A stretch of DNA of 64,000 bases from Thermogladius sp023256015. Its GTDB lineage: Archaea; Thermoproteota; Thermoprotei_A; Sulfolobales; Desulfurococcaceae. Positions 61,766-64,000 of the stretch are shown piece by piece. Where the stretch lies: positions 124,001-188,000 of the forward strand of contig NZ_CP151274.1 of NCBI RefSeq assembly GCF_051131135.1, in the 5' to 3' direction. Within the stretch, counting starts at the first letter, position 1, and every line of letters begins with the position of its first letter. A program made the position numbers and the translations under genes. The notes under the pieces are model-generated. The model was not told where the DNA came from. It worked only from the letters and a program-made list of their open reading frames with translations, and searched no databases.

Positions 61766-62650
61766 CTACTCGCTGACAAGGCGCCGGCGTAAAATCGGGT
61801 ATAACACCTGGAGCAGAACCGATAAGGCTACGAGAGCAACCGAGGCCGTGAGGTACACTAGGCCTTCCACGCCGCTCCTATACCTCGCGAACTCTATCCT
61901 ACTGTAGTAGACCGTTGAGTTCCAGGGCTGGATTAAGACGTACGTCTGGTTCACGGTATTGAAGTACCTTGACATGTACTGGACACCTTCAGTCCCTAAG
62001 CAGCCCTGCCAGTAGTCTAGCCCCACACCGGGGGTATATACGGCTATCACGCTGGCGTTCGTCCTTACGTTTATCAAATAACTCCCGTTAAAGAAGTCTA
62101 GGACGCCCAGCTCGTACCCTACTCCTGTGATGTTGACCTTGTCAAAGGGCCTGTCGGCGACCCTAGCATACCAGCCGGTCATGACGGGGCTCTTCTCTAC
62201 TGCGACCGTGTAGTAAGTGTACGTGGACAGCGCGGCCACGACTAGGATGAGTACTAGTAGTGCGTGTATCTTGTCCCAGGTGACGTTAGCCCTCGTCCTC
62301 GAGATCGCCAGGGAAAGGACGCCTAGACCTACGACTAGTAGTAATATCTGGATCCAGTCCGGGCCGTAGCCTCTCACAACCAGGACCTCACCCCTGTTGG
62401 CCGGCGTGATTTGTAGAGCCGGCACGAATCCGGACAAGTAGGTACTAGCAGATACTCCTCTTGCGTCGTTGAAGTCCGTGACCACGACAGCTACACGTCC
62501 TACCGGGGCTATGTAGATGCTTGTGTTGTCAGGGAAGACGCCGTATAAGACAGAAGGCTGAACTAGCTGCTGGACGACGACGAGCGTTACCGAGACCGCT
62601 ACGTAGACGAGCAAGAGCTCGAACTTGAGCGCGGAGCCAGGTTTATCCAA
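61766..62650 (-). CDS. Membrane protein of unknown function
   Basis: A 294-residue protein with four hydrophobic segments: one near the N-terminus, one near residues 100-115, one near 130-150 and one near the C-terminus. The loops between are beta-rich and probably extracytoplasmic, with several Asn-X-Ser/Thr motifs. I see no family motif. It converges with the VWA gene six bases away. Function unknown. Confidence 0.7.
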   Translation of the reverse strand: MDKPGSALKFELLLVYVAVSVTLVVVQQLVQPSVLYGVFPDNTSIYIAPVGRVAVVVTDFNDARGVSASTYLSGFVPALQITPANRGEVLVVRGYGPDWIQILLLVVGLGVLSLAISRTRANVTWDKIHALLVLILVVAALSTYTYYTVAVEKSPVMTGWYARVADRPFDKVNITGVGYELGVLDFFNGSYLINVRTNASVIAVYTPGVGLDYWQGCLGTEGVQYMSRYFNTVNQTYVLIQPWNSTVYYSRIEFARYRSGVEGLVYLTASVALVALSVLLQVLYPILRRRLVSE

Positions 62651-62696
62651 TCGGGTCGACCTCGGGAGCTTGTTAATAGCACAACTAGGATAAAAA

Positions 62697-63200
62697 TCAG
62701 GCGTTCGAGGAGAGAACCAGCGCGAGGCCGATTAGAGTTGAGTAGAAGCCGGGCTGCTCAGACTCGTCCCTGAAAACGTCCAATACGTGGTTGAGGTCCG
62801 AGCCCAGGGCCTTGAACAGCTCTAACGCCACGCTTCTACAGTACTCCAGCGACTCGCTGTCTTGGAGGTCCAGTAACTCCGCTCTTTTACAGTACCAGCC
62901 CGCGTGCAGTGCCTCTTCGACGAGTTCCTGGTCAATATTGGCATCCCATATCTTCTTCAGGTCCAGTTTCGAAACATGATCAACAAGCCCTTCGTAGTAG
63001 CCTAGCGGACCCACGAGTCCGAGCCAGTCGTTGATGCTGGCCCAGATCAGCTTAGTAGCCTCGACTTTTTCGTCCTCACTGCCCACCGTGTATAGTGAAA
63101 GAGAGACATCGATAGAGTACGAGATGGCTAAGAGCCTTTCTTCGTCCTCGAGGTATTCGTTCTCATCGGCTAACGCGTTGCCGGTCGCTTCAACAGACAT
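62697..63200 (-). CDS. Acidic hypothetical protein
   Basis: A 167-residue, strongly acidic, mostly helical protein with several leucine-rich stretches (EEALHAGWYCKRAELL, LELFKALGSDLNHVLDVF). No family motif, signal or membrane segment is visible. It lies upstream of the membrane-protein gene on the same strand with 46 bases between, so they may be cotranscribed. Function unknown. Confidence 0.7.
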   Translation of the reverse strand: MSVEATGNALADENEYLEDEERLLAISYSIDVSLSLYTVGSEDEKVEATKLIWASINDWLGLVGPLGYYEGLVDHVSKLDLKKIWDANIDQELVEEALHAGWYCKRAELLDLQDSESLEYCRSVALELFKALGSDLNHVLDVFRDESEQPGFYSTLIGLALVLSSNA

Positions 63201-63326
63201 CGTTACACCAGAATTGAATGCCCAGAATAACGGTTTTTAAGCCGTCGGGTCTGGCCTCATTTAAAAGCCTTGTACGCAATAGAAAGTGGAAAGTTTAGCC
63301 AGCACCCGTTGAGGCGAGCTAGTAGT

Positions 63327-64000
63327 ATGGAGCAGGACTTCAAAAGAAGGATACTGGAAGTTCTGTCTGTGACCACGCTTGTCAACTTCCTTACAGGGTT
63401 TAACGCGAGGCTCGCCATAGTGGGGCTACCTACAATAGCTTCTAGTCTCCACGCGGACTTGTGGCAGTCGATCTGGATTATCCAGGGGTACATGCTTGGG
63501 TCTACCATAATTCAGCTGGTCGTTGGTAGACTGGCGGACCTGTATGGTAGGGTGAAGTTGTTCAACCTCGGTGTAGCCATATTCGGGCTTTCCGCTCTCT
63601 CAGCCGGTGCGGCGCCAAACCCGGTAATCCTCATTGTATCGAGACTGCTCCAGGGTGTTGGAGGGGCCTTTCTAATGTCGTTAACGATCACACTGCTCAC
63701 CGACTACGTCCCCAAAGAGAGGTTAGCGACGTGGCTAGGCATAAACCAGGTATCATGGAGAGTCGGCGCTCTAGTCGGCTTGACAGTTAGCGGGTTCATA
63801 ATCGATGCCCTGGGGTGGAGGTGGGTCTTTCTAGTCCAGTTCCCGATATCGTTGGTCATTCTCTTGTGGTCTCAGGCGAGGCTGAGAGACATCTACGTAC
63901 CGGTGGAGAGGCCTGTCGTAGACATCACTGGTTTCACGCTGTTCACGGCCTTCATGTCGACCCTACTCGTAGGGTTGACGCTCCACGGGTACGGTTTCGC
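63327..64000 (+). CDS. Major facilitator superfamily transporter, 3' end cut by window edge
   Basis: The first 224 codons of an MFS transporter of the DHA2 (14-helix drug/proton) type. About six hydrophobic segments are seen; the cytoplasmic-loop motif LADLYGRVKLF (motif A) and RLLQGVGGAFLMS and the LGWRWVFLVQFPIS segment are typical. ATG 63327 has GAGGCGAG about ten bases upstream, and a TATA-like CATTTAAAAG at 63257-63266 gives a leader of about 40 bases. The rest is outside the window. Substrate unknown. Confidence 0.93.
   Translation, partial: MEQDFKRRILEVLSVTTLVNFLTGFNARLAIVGLPTIASSLHADLWQSIWIIQGYMLGSTIIQLVVGRLADLYGRVKLFNLGVAIFGLSALSAGAAPNPVILIVSRLLQGVGGAFLMSLTITLLTDYVPKERLATWLGINQVSWRVGALVGLTVSGFIIDALGWRWVFLVQFPISLVILLWSQARLRDIYVPVERPVVDITGFTLFTAFMSTLLVGLTLHGYGF

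Overview
The window reads as a continuous stretch of chromosome from a hyperthermophilic crenarchaeon, most likely of the Desulfurococcales. A Thermogladius-like organism is my guess from the GC-rich coding sequence and the gene families, not a database result. Supporting signs are archaeal TATA-type promoters, frequent AGG/AGA arginine codons, many GTG and TTG starts, Shine-Dalgarno sites of the form GGTG about five bases before the start, membrane-anchored (not lipobox) substrate-binding proteins, an archaeal ECF transporter and an intron-containing tRNA-Met. I see no insertion sequence, CRISPR array or phage gene.

Layout. 1-6040: isoleucyl-tRNA synthetase (cut by the left edge), a small winged-helix-like protein, an HD phosphohydrolase, a zinc-ribbon protein and a peroxiredoxin. 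6170-10892: a five-gene branched-chain-amino-acid-type ABC transporter. 10983-20381: a serine/glycine/one-carbon island with a ParB-fold serine kinase homologue, the whole glycine cleavage system (gcvPA-gcvPB-lpd on one strand, gcvT and gcvH on the other), serine hydroxymethyltransferase and an NAD-kinase-like protein. 20388-28670: an aminotransferase, a metal efflux protein, CoaBC, an N-terminal acetyltransferase, AsnRS and an ECF vitamin-type transporter. 28780-31563: a large secreted GH57-like glycosidase. 31798-37783: PRPP synthetase, a CbiMNQO-type cobalt/nickel transporter with a candidate operator, and an ABC-2 exporter. 37961-44504: the aspartate-to-threonine/homoserine pathway (thrB, hom, lysC, asd, a cystathionine enzyme, thrC). 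44552-48577: a four-gene operon that I read as Re-type citrate synthase, two-subunit aconitase and isocitrate dehydrogenase, a route from oxaloacetate to 2-oxoglutarate. 49309-53936: a BMP-type nucleoside ABC transporter. 54006-64000: intron-bearing tRNA-Met, a CinA-like protein, NadM, DUF763, XdhC with a small partner, a DUF401 permease, a previously hidden small basic protein, a MoxR/VWA pair, two unknown proteins and the start of an MFS transporter.

How it fits together. The lifestyle suggested is peptide- and sugar-consuming: amino-acid and nucleoside importers and a secreted polysaccharidase, with retained synthesis of threonine and homoserine-derived amino acids. Glycine cleavage plus SHMT plus serine kinase links glycine, serine and phosphoserine pools. 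The citrate operon would supply 2-oxoglutarate for glutamate without a full TCA cycle.

The points most worth a second look are the citrate operon, which is easily misread as leucine synthesis; a probable one-base frameshift that separates the zinc ribbon of threonine synthase from its start; a serine kinase gene whose expected start codon is GTA; a 46-residue basic protein whose best start is ACG; a direct repeat of TGAGTGCACC across the cbiM promoter; and several gene pairs that diverge from one shared TATA box.
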